The position numbers and the translations under genes are program-made. The notes below the pieces were generated by a model. That model worked only from the letters and a program-made list of their open reading frames with translations, was not told the origin of the DNA and searched no databases. DNA of 38,753 nucleotides, taken from NCBI GenBank assembly GCA_036394195.1, contig DASWFO010000305.1, positions 1 to 38,753 of the forward strand, written 5' to 3'. This DNA comes from DATJPD01 sp036394195 (GTDB lineage: Bacteria; Pseudomonadota; Alphaproteobacteria; CACIAM-22H2). Positions within the stretch are counted from its first letter, which is position 1, and every line of letters starts with the position of its first letter. Positions 1 to 8,677 of the stretch are shown here, in pieces.

Positions 1-1
1 C

Positions 2-808
2 CTCACCAACGGCTATGTGTGGACCGTGCTCCTGGTCACCTTCGGCTTCGGCGCGGTGGGCTTCGCCGACGACTATCTCAAGCTGACCAAGCGCTCCTCC
101 GGCGGCCTTCCCGGCCGCATCAAGCTGGTGGCTCAAATCGCCATCGCCGCCGTCGCCGCAACGTTGATCATGGGGCTCACCCGCGATCCCCTGTCGACCG
201 CGATCGCGGTGCCGTTCTTCAAGAACGTGCTGCTGCAGATCGGCTGGGTGTTCGTCGCCTTTGCGGTCTTCGTCATGGTCGGCGCCTCTAACGCGGTCAA
301 CCTGACCGACGGCCTGGACGGCTTGGCAATCGTGCCGGTGATGATCGCGGCTGCCTGCTTCGCGCTCATCGCCTATCTCGCCGGCAATGTGCTGTTCGCC
401 AACTACCTGCAGATCAATCACGTGCCCGGGGCCGGCGAGCTGGCGGTGCTCTGCGGCGCGTTGGTCGGCGCCAGCCTCGGCTTCCTGTGGTTCAACGCAC
501 CGCCCGCCATGGTGTTCATGGGCGACACCGGGAGCCTGGCCTTCGGTGCGGCACTGGGGGCGATCAGCGTTATCGCCAAGCACGAGTTGGTGCTGCTGAT
601 CATCGGCGGACTCTTCGTAGTCGAGGCGGTGAGCGTCATCGTGCAGGTCGCCTCCTTCAAGCTCACCGGCCGCCGCGTCTTCCGCATGGCGCCCTTGCAT
701 CATCACTTCGAGAAGAAGGGTTGGGCCGAGCCCACCATCGTCATCCGCTTCTGGATCATCGCCATGATCCTGGCCATGGCCGGGCTCTCCAGCCTGAAGG
801 TGAGGTAA
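2..808 (+). CDS. mraY: Phospho-N-acetylmuramoyl-pentapeptide-transferase MraY, 5' end cut off by the window
   Basis: MraY transfers phospho-MurNAc-pentapeptide from the UDP precursor to undecaprenyl phosphate in the inner membrane, making lipid I. The frame is open from base 2, so the gene starts outside the window; by comparison with the usual length of about 360 residues, roughly the first 95 are missing. Visible family motifs are GFADDYLKL near the left end (the catalytic Asp-Asp loop), NLTDGLDGLA, FMGDTGSLA and the histidine-rich loop APLHHHFEKKGW, separated by hydrophobic membrane segments. The gene stops 6 bases before murD and is clearly the upstream member of the same operon. The assignment is secure; only the true start is unseen. 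Confidence 0.97.
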   Translation, partial: LTNGYVWTVLLVTFGFGAVGFADDYLKLTKRSSGGLPGRIKLVAQIAIAAVAATLIMGLTRDPLSTAIAVPFFKNVLLQIGWVFVAFAVFVMVGASNAVNLTDGLDGLAIVPVMIAAACFALIAYLAGNVLFANYLQINHVPGAGELAVLCGALVGASLGFLWFNAPPAMVFMGDTGSLAFGAALGAISVIAKHELVLLIIGGLFVVEAVSVIVQVASFKLTGRRVFRMAPLHHHFEKKGWAEPTIVIRFWIIAMILAMAGLSSLKVR

Positions 809-814
809 GGACCG

Positions 815-2218
815 GTGGTGGCGCTTTCCTCCTTTGCCGGCCGCAAGATCGCCGTGATGGGCCTCGGCAAGTCCGGGCTCGCCACGGCCGAAGCCTTGCG
901 CGCGGCCGGCGCCGAGGTCTGGGCCTGGGACGACAGCGACGCCAGCCGCGCCGCGGCCCGCGCGCGCGGCTTCGCGCCGGTGGATCTCGGCGCCTGCCGC
1001 TGGTCCGAGCTGGCGAGCCTGGTGCTGAGCCCCGGCATCCCGCACACCTATCCGAAGCCGCATCCGGCCGCGGCCCTGGCGAAGGCCCACAACGTCGAGA
1101 TCATCGGCGACATCGAGCTCCTGGCGCGCAGCCAGCCGGCCGCGCATTACGTCGGCATCACCGGGACCAACGGCAAGTCGACGACGACGGCGCTGGTCGG
1201 GCACATCCTGGCCAAGGCCGGCAAGCGCGTCGCGGTCGGCGGCAATATCGGCACGCCGGTCCTCGCCCTCGAACCGGTCGGCGACGGCCTCTACGTGCTC
1301 GAAATGTCGTCCTACCAGCTCGAGCTGACGCCGTCGCTGGTGTTCGACGTGGCCGTGCTGATCAACATCACGCCCGATCACCTGGACCGCCATGGCGGCA
1401 TGGACGGCTACGTCGCCGCCAAGCGCCTCATCTTCCGCGGCCAGAAAAAGCCGCAGACCGCGGTGATCGGCGTCGATGACGAGCATTGCCGCCGGATCCA
1501 CGCCGATCTCGCCGCCCAGGGCATGCAGACCGTGATCCCGATCTCGGCGACGCGGCCGGTCGACGGCGGCGTCTATGTGCTGCGCGGCATCCTCTACGAC
1601 GCGACCGGCGGCTCGCCGGCCCATGTCGCCGACCTCAATCCGATCCCGACCCTGCCCGGAGCGCATAACTGGCAGAACGCCGCGGCGGCCTATGCCGCCT
1701 GCCGGGCGCTCGGCGTCGACGGAGCGACCATCGTCAGCGCCCTCGCCACCTATCCCGGCTTGCCGCATCGCCAGGAGCTGATCGCGGTCGTGGACGGCGT
1801 GCCGTTCATCAACGACAGCAAGGGCACCAACGCCGACGCCGCGGCCAAGGCGCTGGTGTGCTACGACGGGATCTACTGGATCGCCGGCGGCAAGGCCAAG
1901 GAGGGCGGCATCGCCAGCCTGGCGCCGCTGTTTCCGCGCATCCGCCGCGCCTACCTGATCGGCGAGGCGGCGCAGGATTTCGCGCAGACGCTCGGCGCCA
2001 CCCCGCACGAGATCACCGGCACGCTCGCCGCCGCCGTCGCCGCGGCGCACCGCGACAGCGGCGCCGACAAGCTCCGGGGCGCTGTGGTGCTCCTGTCGCC
2101 CGCCTGCGCCTCGTTCGACCAGTTCGCCAATTTCGAGGCGCGCGGCGATGCCTTCCGGGCACTCGCCCGGGCCCTGCCCGGCGCCCGCGCGGTCTCTCCG
2201 CCCGGAGGCCGCGCATGA
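815..2218 (+). CDS. murD: UDP-N-acetylmuramoyl-L-alanine--D-glutamate ligase MurD
   Basis: This cytoplasmic Mur ligase adds D-glutamate to UDP-MurNAc-L-Ala using ATP. The 467-residue length is normal for MurD. An N-terminal nucleotide-binding-like fold opens with KIAVMGLGKSGLA (about residues 11-23), followed by the ATP loop GITGTNGKSTTTAL at about 114-127, then NITPDHLDRHG and the C-terminal domain with INDSKGTNADA. Translation starts at a GTG at 815 or the adjacent GTG at 818; a short AAGG lies just upstream. The stop overlaps the ftsW start by four bases (ATGA), so the two are probably translationally coupled. Confidence 0.97.
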   Translation: MVALSSFAGRKIAVMGLGKSGLATAEALRAAGAEVWAWDDSDASRAAARARGFAPVDLGACRWSELASLVLSPGIPHTYPKPHPAAALAKAHNVEIIGDIELLARSQPAAHYVGITGTNGKSTTTALVGHILAKAGKRVAVGGNIGTPVLALEPVGDGLYVLEMSSYQLELTPSLVFDVAVLINITPDHLDRHGGMDGYVAAKRLIFRGQKKPQTAVIGVDDEHCRRIHADLAAQGMQTVIPISATRPVDGGVYVLRGILYDATGGSPAHVADLNPIPTLPGAHNWQNAAAAYAACRALGVDGATIVSALATYPGLPHRQELIAVVDGVPFINDSKGTNADAAAKALVCYDGIYWIAGGKAKEGGIASLAPLFPRIRRAYLIGEAAQDFAQTLGATPHEITGTLAAAVAAAHRDSGADKLRGAVVLLSPACASFDQFANFEARGDAFRALARALPGARAVSPPGGRA

Positions 2219-3336
2219 ATATCGCGCGCGCCGATACCTCGCTGCTCGGCCGCTGGTGGTGGACGGTCGATCACTGGACCCTGGCGGCGCTCGGGTGCCT
2301 GATCGGCTTCGGCGCCGTGCTGGCGATGGCGGCGACACCCGCGGTCGCCACCCGCATCGGGCTCGACCCGTTCTTCTTCGTCCGCCGGCAGATCGCGCTG
2401 CTGATCCCCGCGATCGCGATCATGATCGCCATCTCGATGCTGAACCCGCGCACCGTGCGGCTGGTGGCGATCGTCGGTTTCCTGCTCGCGACCACCCTGC
2501 TCGCCGCCACGTTCTTCATCGGCACCGAGATCAAGGGCGCGCGGCGCTGGATCCACGTGCCGGGACTGTCGATCCAGCCGTCGGAGTTCGTGAAGCCGAC
2601 CTTCACCATCGTCGCCGCCTGGCTGTTCGCGATGCAGCGCAAGCATGAGCGGTTTCCGGGCGATCTCATCTCGATCGGCCTGTACCTGGTGGTGCTCAGC
2701 CTCCTGCTCCTGCAGCCCGATGTCGGCATGTCGATCGTCATCACCTCGGTGTGGTTCGCGCAGTTCTTTCTCGCGGGCCTGCGGATGTTCTGGGTGTTGC
2801 TGCTCGGCGGCGGCGGGCTGGTCAGCCTGGTCGGGGCTTATTTCGTGTTCCCGCACGTGGCCAGCCGCGTCGACCGGTTCGTCGATCCGGCGTCCGGCGA
2901 CAACTACCAGGTCTCGACGGCGCTCGAGGCGTTTCTCAACGGCGGGCTGTTCGGTCGCGGCCCCGGCGAGGGCACCGTGAAATCGGTGCTGCCCGACGCG
3001 CACAGCGACTTCGTGTTCGCCGTCGCCGGCGAGGAGTTCGGGCTCATCGCCTGCCTGGTCCTGGTGGCGCTGTTTGCGTTCATCGTGCTGCGCGGCTTCA
3101 CCCGCGCGCTGCAGGATTCGAACCTGTTCATCCTGCTCGCGGTCGCCGGGCTGCTCGCCCAGTTCGGGCTGCAGGCGCTGATCAACATGGGCTCGACGCT
3201 CAATCTGATCCCGACCAAGGGCATGACCCTGCCCTTCATCAGCTACGGCGGCTCGTCGCTGCTGGCCCTGGCGCTGGGCATGGGCTTCATGCTGGCGCTG
3301 ACCCGCAAGCGCTTCGGCCCCGGAGAGATGCTGTGA
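2215..3336 (+). CDS. ftsW: Septal SEDS-family glycosyltransferase/lipid II polymerase FtsW
   Basis: FtsW is the polytopic inner-membrane SEDS peptidoglycan polymerase that works with the septal transpeptidase at the division site. The 373-residue product shows the family landmarks in order: FFFVRRQ, KGARRWI, QPSEFVKPTF, LLQPDVGMS, NGGLFGRGPGEG, PDAHSDFVFAVAGEEFG and IPTKGMTLPFISYGGSS near the C-terminus, among about ten hydrophobic segments. The frame is open upstream inside murD, but the ATG at 2215 overlapping the murD stop (ATGA) is the natural start and gives a normal length. The stop overlaps the murG GTG. RodA is the alternative family member, but the position between murD and murG argues for FtsW. 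Confidence 0.96.
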   Translation: MNIARADTSLLGRWWWTVDHWTLAALGCLIGFGAVLAMAATPAVATRIGLDPFFFVRRQIALLIPAIAIMIAISMLNPRTVRLVAIVGFLLATTLLAATFFIGTEIKGARRWIHVPGLSIQPSEFVKPTFTIVAAWLFAMQRKHERFPGDLISIGLYLVVLSLLLLQPDVGMSIVITSVWFAQFFLAGLRMFWVLLLGGGGLVSLVGAYFVFPHVASRVDRFVDPASGDNYQVSTALEAFLNGGLFGRGPGEGTVKSVLPDAHSDFVFAVAGEEFGLIACLVLVALFAFIVLRGFTRALQDSNLFILLAVAGLLAQFGLQALINMGSTLNLIPTKGMTLPFISYGGSSLLALALGMGFMLALTRKRFGPGEML

Positions 3337-4466
3337 GCGACAAGCCGCTCATCGTCCTTACCGCCGGCGGCACCGGCGGCCATGTCTTCCCGGCGGAGGC
3401 GCTCGCCCGCGTGTTGTCGGCGCGCGGCCATAAGCTGGCGCTCGTCACCGACAAGCGCGGGACCAGCTATCGCGGCGCCTTGGCCGAGATCGACACGCAT
3501 CATCTGCCGGTCACCACGCTCAGCGGCGGCATGGCGCAGCGCCTGCGCGGCGGGTTCGACCTCGCCATCAGCACCGTGCGCGCCCGCAGCCTCCTGCGCC
3601 GGCTGAAGCCCGCCGTGGTGGTCGGCTTCGGCGGCTACCCGTCGCTGCCGGCGATGTTCGCCGCGGTGCAGCTCGGCATCCCGACCGCGCTGCACGAGCA
3701 GAACGCGGTCCTGGGCCGCGCCAACCGGTTGCTGGCCCGCCGGGTCAATGTGCTGGCGACGGCCTTCACCCACGTCGCGCATCTGCCCGCCGACGCCGCC
3801 GGCCGCGTGACGCTCACCGGAAATCCGGTCCGGCCGGCCGTGCTGGCGCTCCGCCGCGACACCTACGAGGCGCCAGGTCCCGGCGGTCCGCTGCGGCTCC
3901 TGGTCACCGGCGGCAGCCAGGGGGCAAACGTCTTCAGCCGGGTCGTTCCCGCGGCAGTCGCGGCACTATCGCCCGAGCAGCGGGCGCGGTTGTCGATCGT
4001 GCAGCAATGCCGACCCGAGGATCTCGAGGCGGCGCGCGCCGCCTATCGCGCGGCCGGTGTCGCGGCGGAGCTCGACAGCTTCTTCGAAGACCTGCCGGCG
4101 CGGCTGGCGAAATCGTCTGTGGTCATTTGCCGATCCGGCGCGTCGACGGTCGCCGAGCTCACCGTGATCGGCCGGCCGGCCGTGCTGGTCCCCTATCCGC
4201 ATGCCATGGACGATCACCAGAGCGCCAACGCGGCAGCGCTCGCCGACGCCGGCGCCGGCTGGCTGGTCGCCAACAGCGCGCTCACGCCCAACGCGCTCGC
4301 CAAGCGCCTGGCCGCCCTCCTCGACGATCCGACGCCGCTCGGCCGCGCCGCCGCGGCGGCGTGGGCGCAGGGCCGCCCCGACGCCGCCGAGCGCCTGGCC
4401 GACGTGGTCGCAAAGCTGGCGCCGGCCAACGGTGCGTCGCGCGTGCCGACGGAGAAGGCCGCATGA
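3333..4466 (+). CDS. murG: UDP-GlcNAc--lipid I N-acetylglucosaminyltransferase MurG
   Basis: MurG adds GlcNAc to lipid I on the cytoplasmic membrane face, producing lipid II. The 377-residue protein begins with the glycine loop TAGGTGGHVFPAEALA (about residues 9-24) and also shows GFGGYPSLP, HEQNAVLGRANRLL, the second glycine loop TGGSQGA, CRSGASTVAEL and PYPHAMDDHQSANA, which contact UDP-GlcNAc. This is the GT28 two-domain arrangement. The start is the GTG at 3333, overlapping the ftsW stop as GTGA; longer in-frame translations lie within ftsW and are not credible. The stop overlaps the murC start by four bases. Confidence 0.97.
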   Translation: MSDKPLIVLTAGGTGGHVFPAEALARVLSARGHKLALVTDKRGTSYRGALAEIDTHHLPVTTLSGGMAQRLRGGFDLAISTVRARSLLRRLKPAVVVGFGGYPSLPAMFAAVQLGIPTALHEQNAVLGRANRLLARRVNVLATAFTHVAHLPADAAGRVTLTGNPVRPAVLALRRDTYEAPGPGGPLRLLVTGGSQGANVFSRVVPAAVAALSPEQRARLSIVQQCRPEDLEAARAAYRAAGVAAELDSFFEDLPARLAKSSVVICRSGASTVAELTVIGRPAVLVPYPHAMDDHQSANAAALADAGAGWLVANSALTPNALAKRLAALLDDPTPLGRAAAAAWAQGRPDAAERLADVVAKLAPANGASRVPTEKAA

Positions 4467-5911
4467 AAGCACTGCCTCTCGACATCGGCACGATCCATTT
4501 CGTCGGCATCGGCGGCATCGGCATGTCGGGCATCGCCGAGATCCTGCACAACCTCGGCTACAGGGTGCAGGGCACCGACCAGGCCGAAAGCGCCAATGTG
4601 AAGCGCCTGCGCGACCTCGGCATCAAGGTCTGGGTCGGCCATCGCGGCGAGAATCTCGGCGAGGCGCAGGTCGTGGTCGTCTCGACGGCGGTCAAGCCGG
4701 ACAATCCGGAGATCATGGCCGCGCGTCAGCGCCTGGTGCCGGTGGTCCGCCGCGCCGAGATGCTGGCCGAGCTGATGCGGCTGAAATGGTCGATCGCGGT
4801 CGCCGGCACGCACGGCAAGACCACCACCACGTCGCTGGTCGCCGCCATGCTCGATTCCGCCGGCCTCGACCCGACGGTGATCAACGGCGGCATCATCAAC
4901 GCCTACGGCACGAATGCGCGGCTCGGCGCCGGCGACTGGCTGGTCGCCGAGGCCGACGAGAGCGACGGCACGTTCATCAAGCTGCCGGCGACCATCGCGG
5001 TCGTGACCAATATCGATCCCGAGCACCTCGACTACTGGGGCAATTTCGACGCGCTGCGGCAAGGCTTCCGGACCTTCGTCGCCAATATCCCGTTCTACGG
5101 CTTCGCGGCACTCTGCATCGACCACCCCGAGGTCCAGGCCCTCATTCCGCAGGTCTCGGACCGCCGCCTGATCACTTACGGGCTCAACCCGCAGGCCGAC
5201 GTGCGCGCGGTCAATATGCGGCTGTCCGCCGATGGCGGCCGCTTCGACGCCGTGATCGCCGAGCGCGGCGGAGCGGAACAGACGATCGCCGGCCTGCACC
5301 TGCCGCTGGTCGGGGCGCACAACGTGCAGAACGCGCTGGCGGCGATCGCGGTGGCCCAGGAGATGGGCCTCGCCGAGGCCGATATCCGCAAGGCGCTCGC
5401 CGGCATCAAGGGCGTGAAGCGCCGCTTCACCAAGACCGGCGAGGCCGCGGGCCTGACCGTGATCGACGATTACGGCCATCACCCGGTGGAGATCGCCGCC
5501 GTGCTGCGCGCCGCGCGCAGCGCCACCCAGGCCGGCGTCGTTGCCGTGGTGCAGCCGCACCGCTACACGCGGCTCAAGAACCTGTTCGAGGATTTCTGCA
5601 CCTGCTTCAACGACGCCGACGCGGTGATCGTGGCCGACGTCTACGCGGCAGGCGAGGCGCCGATCGAAGGCGCCAGCCGCGACGCGCTGGTGGCCGGGCT
5701 CCTCGCGCACGGTCATCGCAAGGTCGTGCCGCTGTCTGAACCCTCGGCACTGGCGGCGACCGTCCTCGACATCGCCAAACCCGGCGACCTCGTCGTCTGT
5801 CTCGGTGCCGGCAATATCACCGCCTGGGCCGCCCAGCTGCCCGCCGAGATCGGCCGGCTCGCCGGCGCCGGCCCGCGCGCCGGCCAGAACCAGACCGGGA
5901 GCTCCCGATGA
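4463..5911 (+). CDS. murC: UDP-N-acetylmuramate--L-alanine ligase MurC
   Basis: MurC attaches L-alanine to UDP-MurNAc, the first amino-acid step of stem-peptide synthesis. The 482-residue length is typical. The N-terminal UDP-binding loop is IHFVGIGGIGMSGIAE (about residues 11-26), the ATP loop is AGTHGKTTTTSL (about 114-125), followed by ADESDGTF, TNIDPEHLDYWG, GAHNVQNALAA and IDDYGHHPVEI. The ATG at 4463 overlaps the murG stop as ATGA. The stop is again overlapped by the murB start, continuing the coupled run of Mur genes. Confidence 0.97.
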   Translation: MKALPLDIGTIHFVGIGGIGMSGIAEILHNLGYRVQGTDQAESANVKRLRDLGIKVWVGHRGENLGEAQVVVVSTAVKPDNPEIMAARQRLVPVVRRAEMLAELMRLKWSIAVAGTHGKTTTTSLVAAMLDSAGLDPTVINGGIINAYGTNARLGAGDWLVAEADESDGTFIKLPATIAVVTNIDPEHLDYWGNFDALRQGFRTFVANIPFYGFAALCIDHPEVQALIPQVSDRRLITYGLNPQADVRAVNMRLSADGGRFDAVIAERGGAEQTIAGLHLPLVGAHNVQNALAAIAVAQEMGLAEADIRKALAGIKGVKRRFTKTGEAAGLTVIDDYGHHPVEIAAVLRAARSATQAGVVAVVQPHRYTRLKNLFEDFCTCFNDADAVIVADVYAAGEAPIEGASRDALVAGLLAHGHRKVVPLSEPSALAATVLDIAKPGDLVVCLGAGNITAWAAQLPAEIGRLAGAGPRAGQNQTGSSR

Positions 5912-6852
5912 TGGCGGCTCCGCAGCACACCCCGCATCTCGTCGACCGGCTGCCGCGCGTGCGCGGCCGCTACACGGCCGACGCGCCGCTGGCCGGCGTC
6001 ACCTGGTTCCGCGTCGGCGGTGCCGCGGAGGTGATGTTCCGCCCGGCCGACATCGACGACCTGGCGGACTTCCTCGCCGCCAAGCCGATCGACGTTCCGA
6101 TGATCGTCATCGGCGTCGCATCCAACCTGCTGGTGCGCGACGGCGGCGTTCCCGGGGTGGTGGTGCGGCTCGGCCGCGGCTTCGCCGACATCAAGGCCGA
6201 GGGCGACACGGTGCGCGCCGGCGCCGCGGCACTCGACGGCAACGTGGCGCTGGTCGCGCGCGATGCCGCCCTCGCCGGGCTCGAATTCCTGTCCGGCATC
6301 CCGGGCACGATCGGCGGCGCGTTGCGCATGAACGCCGGCGCTTACGGCGCCGAGATGAAGGACGTCGTCGTGACGGCCGAGGCGCTGGATGCGCGCGGCG
6401 GCCGCCATCAGCTCACCCTCGACAACCTGCGCTTCGGCTATCGCCACTGCGCGATCGCCGAAGACTGGAGCTTCACCGGCGCCGTGCTGCGCGGCCGCCC
6501 CGGCGAGCGCGCCGCCATCCAGCAGCGCATGGACGATATTTCCACGGCGCGCGAAGCGACCCAGCCCGTGCGCACGCGCACCGGCGGCTCGACCTTCGCC
6601 AACCCGCCCGGCCTCAAGGCCTGGGAGCTGATCGAAAAGGTCGGCGGCCGCGGCCTGCGCCGCGGCGGCGCCATGGTCTCGGAGAAGCACTGCAATTTCC
6701 TGATCAACACCGGCGACGCGACCGCCACGGACATCGAGGGCCTCGGCGAAGAGCTGCGCCGGCGGGTGAGCGAGCGCTTCGGCATCACGCTCGACTGGGA
6801 AATCCGGCGCATCGGCGTGCCGCGCTCCGGCCCCGGGGGAGACGTCGCATGA
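5908..6852 (+). CDS. murB: UDP-N-acetylenolpyruvoylglucosamine reductase MurB
   Basis: MurB is the FAD-dependent reductase that converts enolpyruvyl-UDP-GlcNAc to UDP-MurNAc with NADPH. The 314-residue protein carries the FAD-binding motifs TWFRVGGAAEVMFRP, VIGVASNLLVRDGG and LSGIPGTIGGALRMNAGAYG, then GGSTFANPPG and KHCNFLINTGDATATDI near the C-terminus. Two ATGs stand in tandem at 5908 and 5911; the first overlaps the murC stop and is preferred, although the second would change the protein by only one residue. The stop overlaps the ddl ATG by four bases. Confidence 0.97.
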   Translation: MMAAPQHTPHLVDRLPRVRGRYTADAPLAGVTWFRVGGAAEVMFRPADIDDLADFLAAKPIDVPMIVIGVASNLLVRDGGVPGVVVRLGRGFADIKAEGDTVRAGAAALDGNVALVARDAALAGLEFLSGIPGTIGGALRMNAGAYGAEMKDVVVTAEALDARGGRHQLTLDNLRFGYRHCAIAEDWSFTGAVLRGRPGERAAIQQRMDDISTAREATQPVRTRTGGSTFANPPGLKAWELIEKVGGRGLRRGGAMVSEKHCNFLINTGDATATDIEGLGEELRRRVSERFGITLDWEIRRIGVPRSGPGGDVA

Positions 6853-7775
6853 CCCGGAAGAAGCGCGTCGTCGTGATCGTGGGCGGCATTTCCAGCGAGC
6901 GCGACGTCTCGCTGGTCAGCGGCGCCGCCGTGACCAAGGCCCTGCTGGACGCCGGCTTCGACGCGGTGTCCTTCGACCTCGGCACCGATATCGCGGCGCT
7001 GATCGCGGCCTTGACGCCGCCGCCGGACGCCGTGTTCAACGCCCTGCACGGGCGCTTCGGCGAGGACGGCACCGTGCAGGGGCTGCTCGAGCTGCTCGGC
7101 ATCCCCTACACGCATTCCGGCGTGCTCGCCTCGGCCATGGCGATGGACAAGCCGATCACCAAGCGCCTCGTCGAGACGGTCGGCGTGCGCACGCCGAAGG
7201 GCCGCGTGGTCACCCGCGCCGAGCTGCGCCAGGGCCATCCGCTGCCGCCGCCTTACGTGATCAAGCCGGTGGCCGAAGGCTCGACCGTCGGCGTGCACAT
7301 CGTGCGGCCGAACGAGAACCTGCCGCCGATCGACGACACGGTCGGCGAGACGATGCTCGTCGAGGAGTACATCAAGGGCCGCGAGCTCACTGCCGGCGTC
7401 ATGGGCGACCGGGCGCTCGGCGTGACCGAAATCAAGTTTCAGGGCGGGATCTTCGACTACACGGCCAAATACACCGCCGGTCACGCCCAGCACATCCTGC
7501 CGGCCCAGATTCCGCAGCCCGTCTATGACGAGGCGATGCGCGTGGCCCTGCTCGCCCACCAGACACTGGGCTGCCGCGGCATCAGCCGCAGCGATTTCCG
7601 CTACGACGACACGCTGCCGGGCACCGCCGGCCTCTATTTCCTGGAGATCAACAACCAGCCCGGCTTCACGCCGATCTCGCTGGTGCCGGAACAGGCGGCG
7701 CGCGCCGGCATCTCGTTCGGCGAGCTGGTGACGTGGCTGGTCGACAACGCGACATGTGAACGGGGGACCGGGTGA
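6849..7775 (+). CDS. ddl: D-alanine--D-alanine ligase
   Basis: This ATP-grasp enzyme joins two D-alanines to give the dipeptide added by MurF. The 308-residue length is normal for DdlB-type enzymes. Motifs in order are VGGISSERDVSLVSG, FNALHGRFGEDGTVQGLLE, YVIKPVAEGSTVGVHIV (ATP-grasp lysine region), EEYIKGRELTAGVMG and the metal-binding tail FLEINNQPGFTPISLVPEQA. The Asn-Asn-Gln-Pro-Gly version of the last motif differs slightly from the more common Asn-Thr-x-Pro-Gly but keeps the key Glu and Asn. It starts four bases inside the murB end and ends four bases inside ftsQ. Confidence 0.96.
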   Translation: MTRKKRVVVIVGGISSERDVSLVSGAAVTKALLDAGFDAVSFDLGTDIAALIAALTPPPDAVFNALHGRFGEDGTVQGLLELLGIPYTHSGVLASAMAMDKPITKRLVETVGVRTPKGRVVTRAELRQGHPLPPPYVIKPVAEGSTVGVHIVRPNENLPPIDDTVGETMLVEEYIKGRELTAGVMGDRALGVTEIKFQGGIFDYTAKYTAGHAQHILPAQIPQPVYDEAMRVALLAHQTLGCRGISRSDFRYDDTLPGTAGLYFLEINNQPGFTPISLVPEQAARAGISFGELVTWLVDNATCERGTG

Positions 7776-8647
7776 AGAAGAACCGCACCAAGCCGGCGCG
7801 ACGGCCGCGGCGATGGCTGAAGCTGCCGTCGCCGCGGGTTCTCACCATGATCGGGATTGCCGCCGGGGTCGGGATCGGCGGCGGCGCGCTCGCCTACTTG
7901 ATGCGCGACGGCCTGCCCGCCCCCGGCCGCAACGCGCTCGCCGCGGCCGACAGCGGGATGCTCGCGGCCAGTGCCCGGCTCGGCCTCACGGTCCAGGAGG
8001 TGTTCGTCGACGGCCGGGTCGAAACCCCGGCCGACGAGGTGCTGCACGTGCTCGACGTGAGCCGCAACGAGCCGATCCTGTCCTTTCAGCCGGCCCTGGC
8101 GAAAGCCGAGCTGGAGAAACTGCCATGGGTGAAGAGCGCCTCGGTGGAGCGGCGCCTGCCCAACACCGTCTACGTGCGGCTGACCGAGCGCGAGCCGCTG
8201 GCGCTGTGGCAGCGCCACGGCCAGCTCACGCTCATCGATCGTGATGGGGTGGAGATCGCCGGCGTCGACGCCGCGCGCTTCGGCAACCTGCCGGTCGTCG
8301 TCGGCCCCGGCGCGCCGCCGCGCGCCGCCGGCCTGCTGGCCCTGCTGGCGACCGAGCCCGACCTCGCGCGCCGCGTGACCGCGGCGGTGCGGGTCGGCGA
8401 CCGGCGCTGGAACCTTCGCCTCGACATGGGCGACGGGCGCGCGATCCAGGCGCTGCTGCCCGAGGAGAATGCCGGTGCCGCGTGGACGCGGCTGGCCGAG
8501 CTCGAGCGCGAGAACGGCCTGTTCGAACGCGACATCACCGCCGTCGACCTCCGCTTCCCCGACCGCCTGGTGGTGCGCGCCGTGCGCGCGGCACCGTCCG
8601 CACCCCCCGCGGGCCGCGGCGACAAGGCGGCGAAAAAATCGACATGA
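7772..8647 (+). CDS. ftsQ: Cell division protein FtsQ
   Basis: FtsQ is a bitopic membrane protein that links early and late division proteins, usually with FtsB and FtsL. The 291-residue product has a basic cytoplasmic N-terminus (KKNRTKPARRPRRWLK), one membrane segment at about residues 26-46, and a periplasmic POTRA domain beginning near LTVQEVFVDGRVETPADEVL, followed by the FtsQ beta domain with LPWVKSASVERRLPNTVYVRLTER-like sequence. It starts with GTG overlapping the ddl stop, the last of six consecutive 4-nt overlaps. Thirty bases separate it from ftsA. Sequence conservation of FtsQ is low, so position adds much to the call. Confidence 0.94.
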   Translation: MKKNRTKPARRPRRWLKLPSPRVLTMIGIAAGVGIGGGALAYLMRDGLPAPGRNALAAADSGMLAASARLGLTVQEVFVDGRVETPADEVLHVLDVSRNEPILSFQPALAKAELEKLPWVKSASVERRLPNTVYVRLTEREPLALWQRHGQLTLIDRDGVEIAGVDAARFGNLPVVVGPGAPPRAAGLLALLATEPDLARRVTAAVRVGDRRWNLRLDMGDGRAIQALLPEENAGAAWTRLAELERENGLFERDITAVDLRFPDRLVVRAVRAAPSAPPAGRGDKAAKKST

Positions 8648-8677
8648 CCCCCACCTGAAACCGATGAGGCTGTCATC

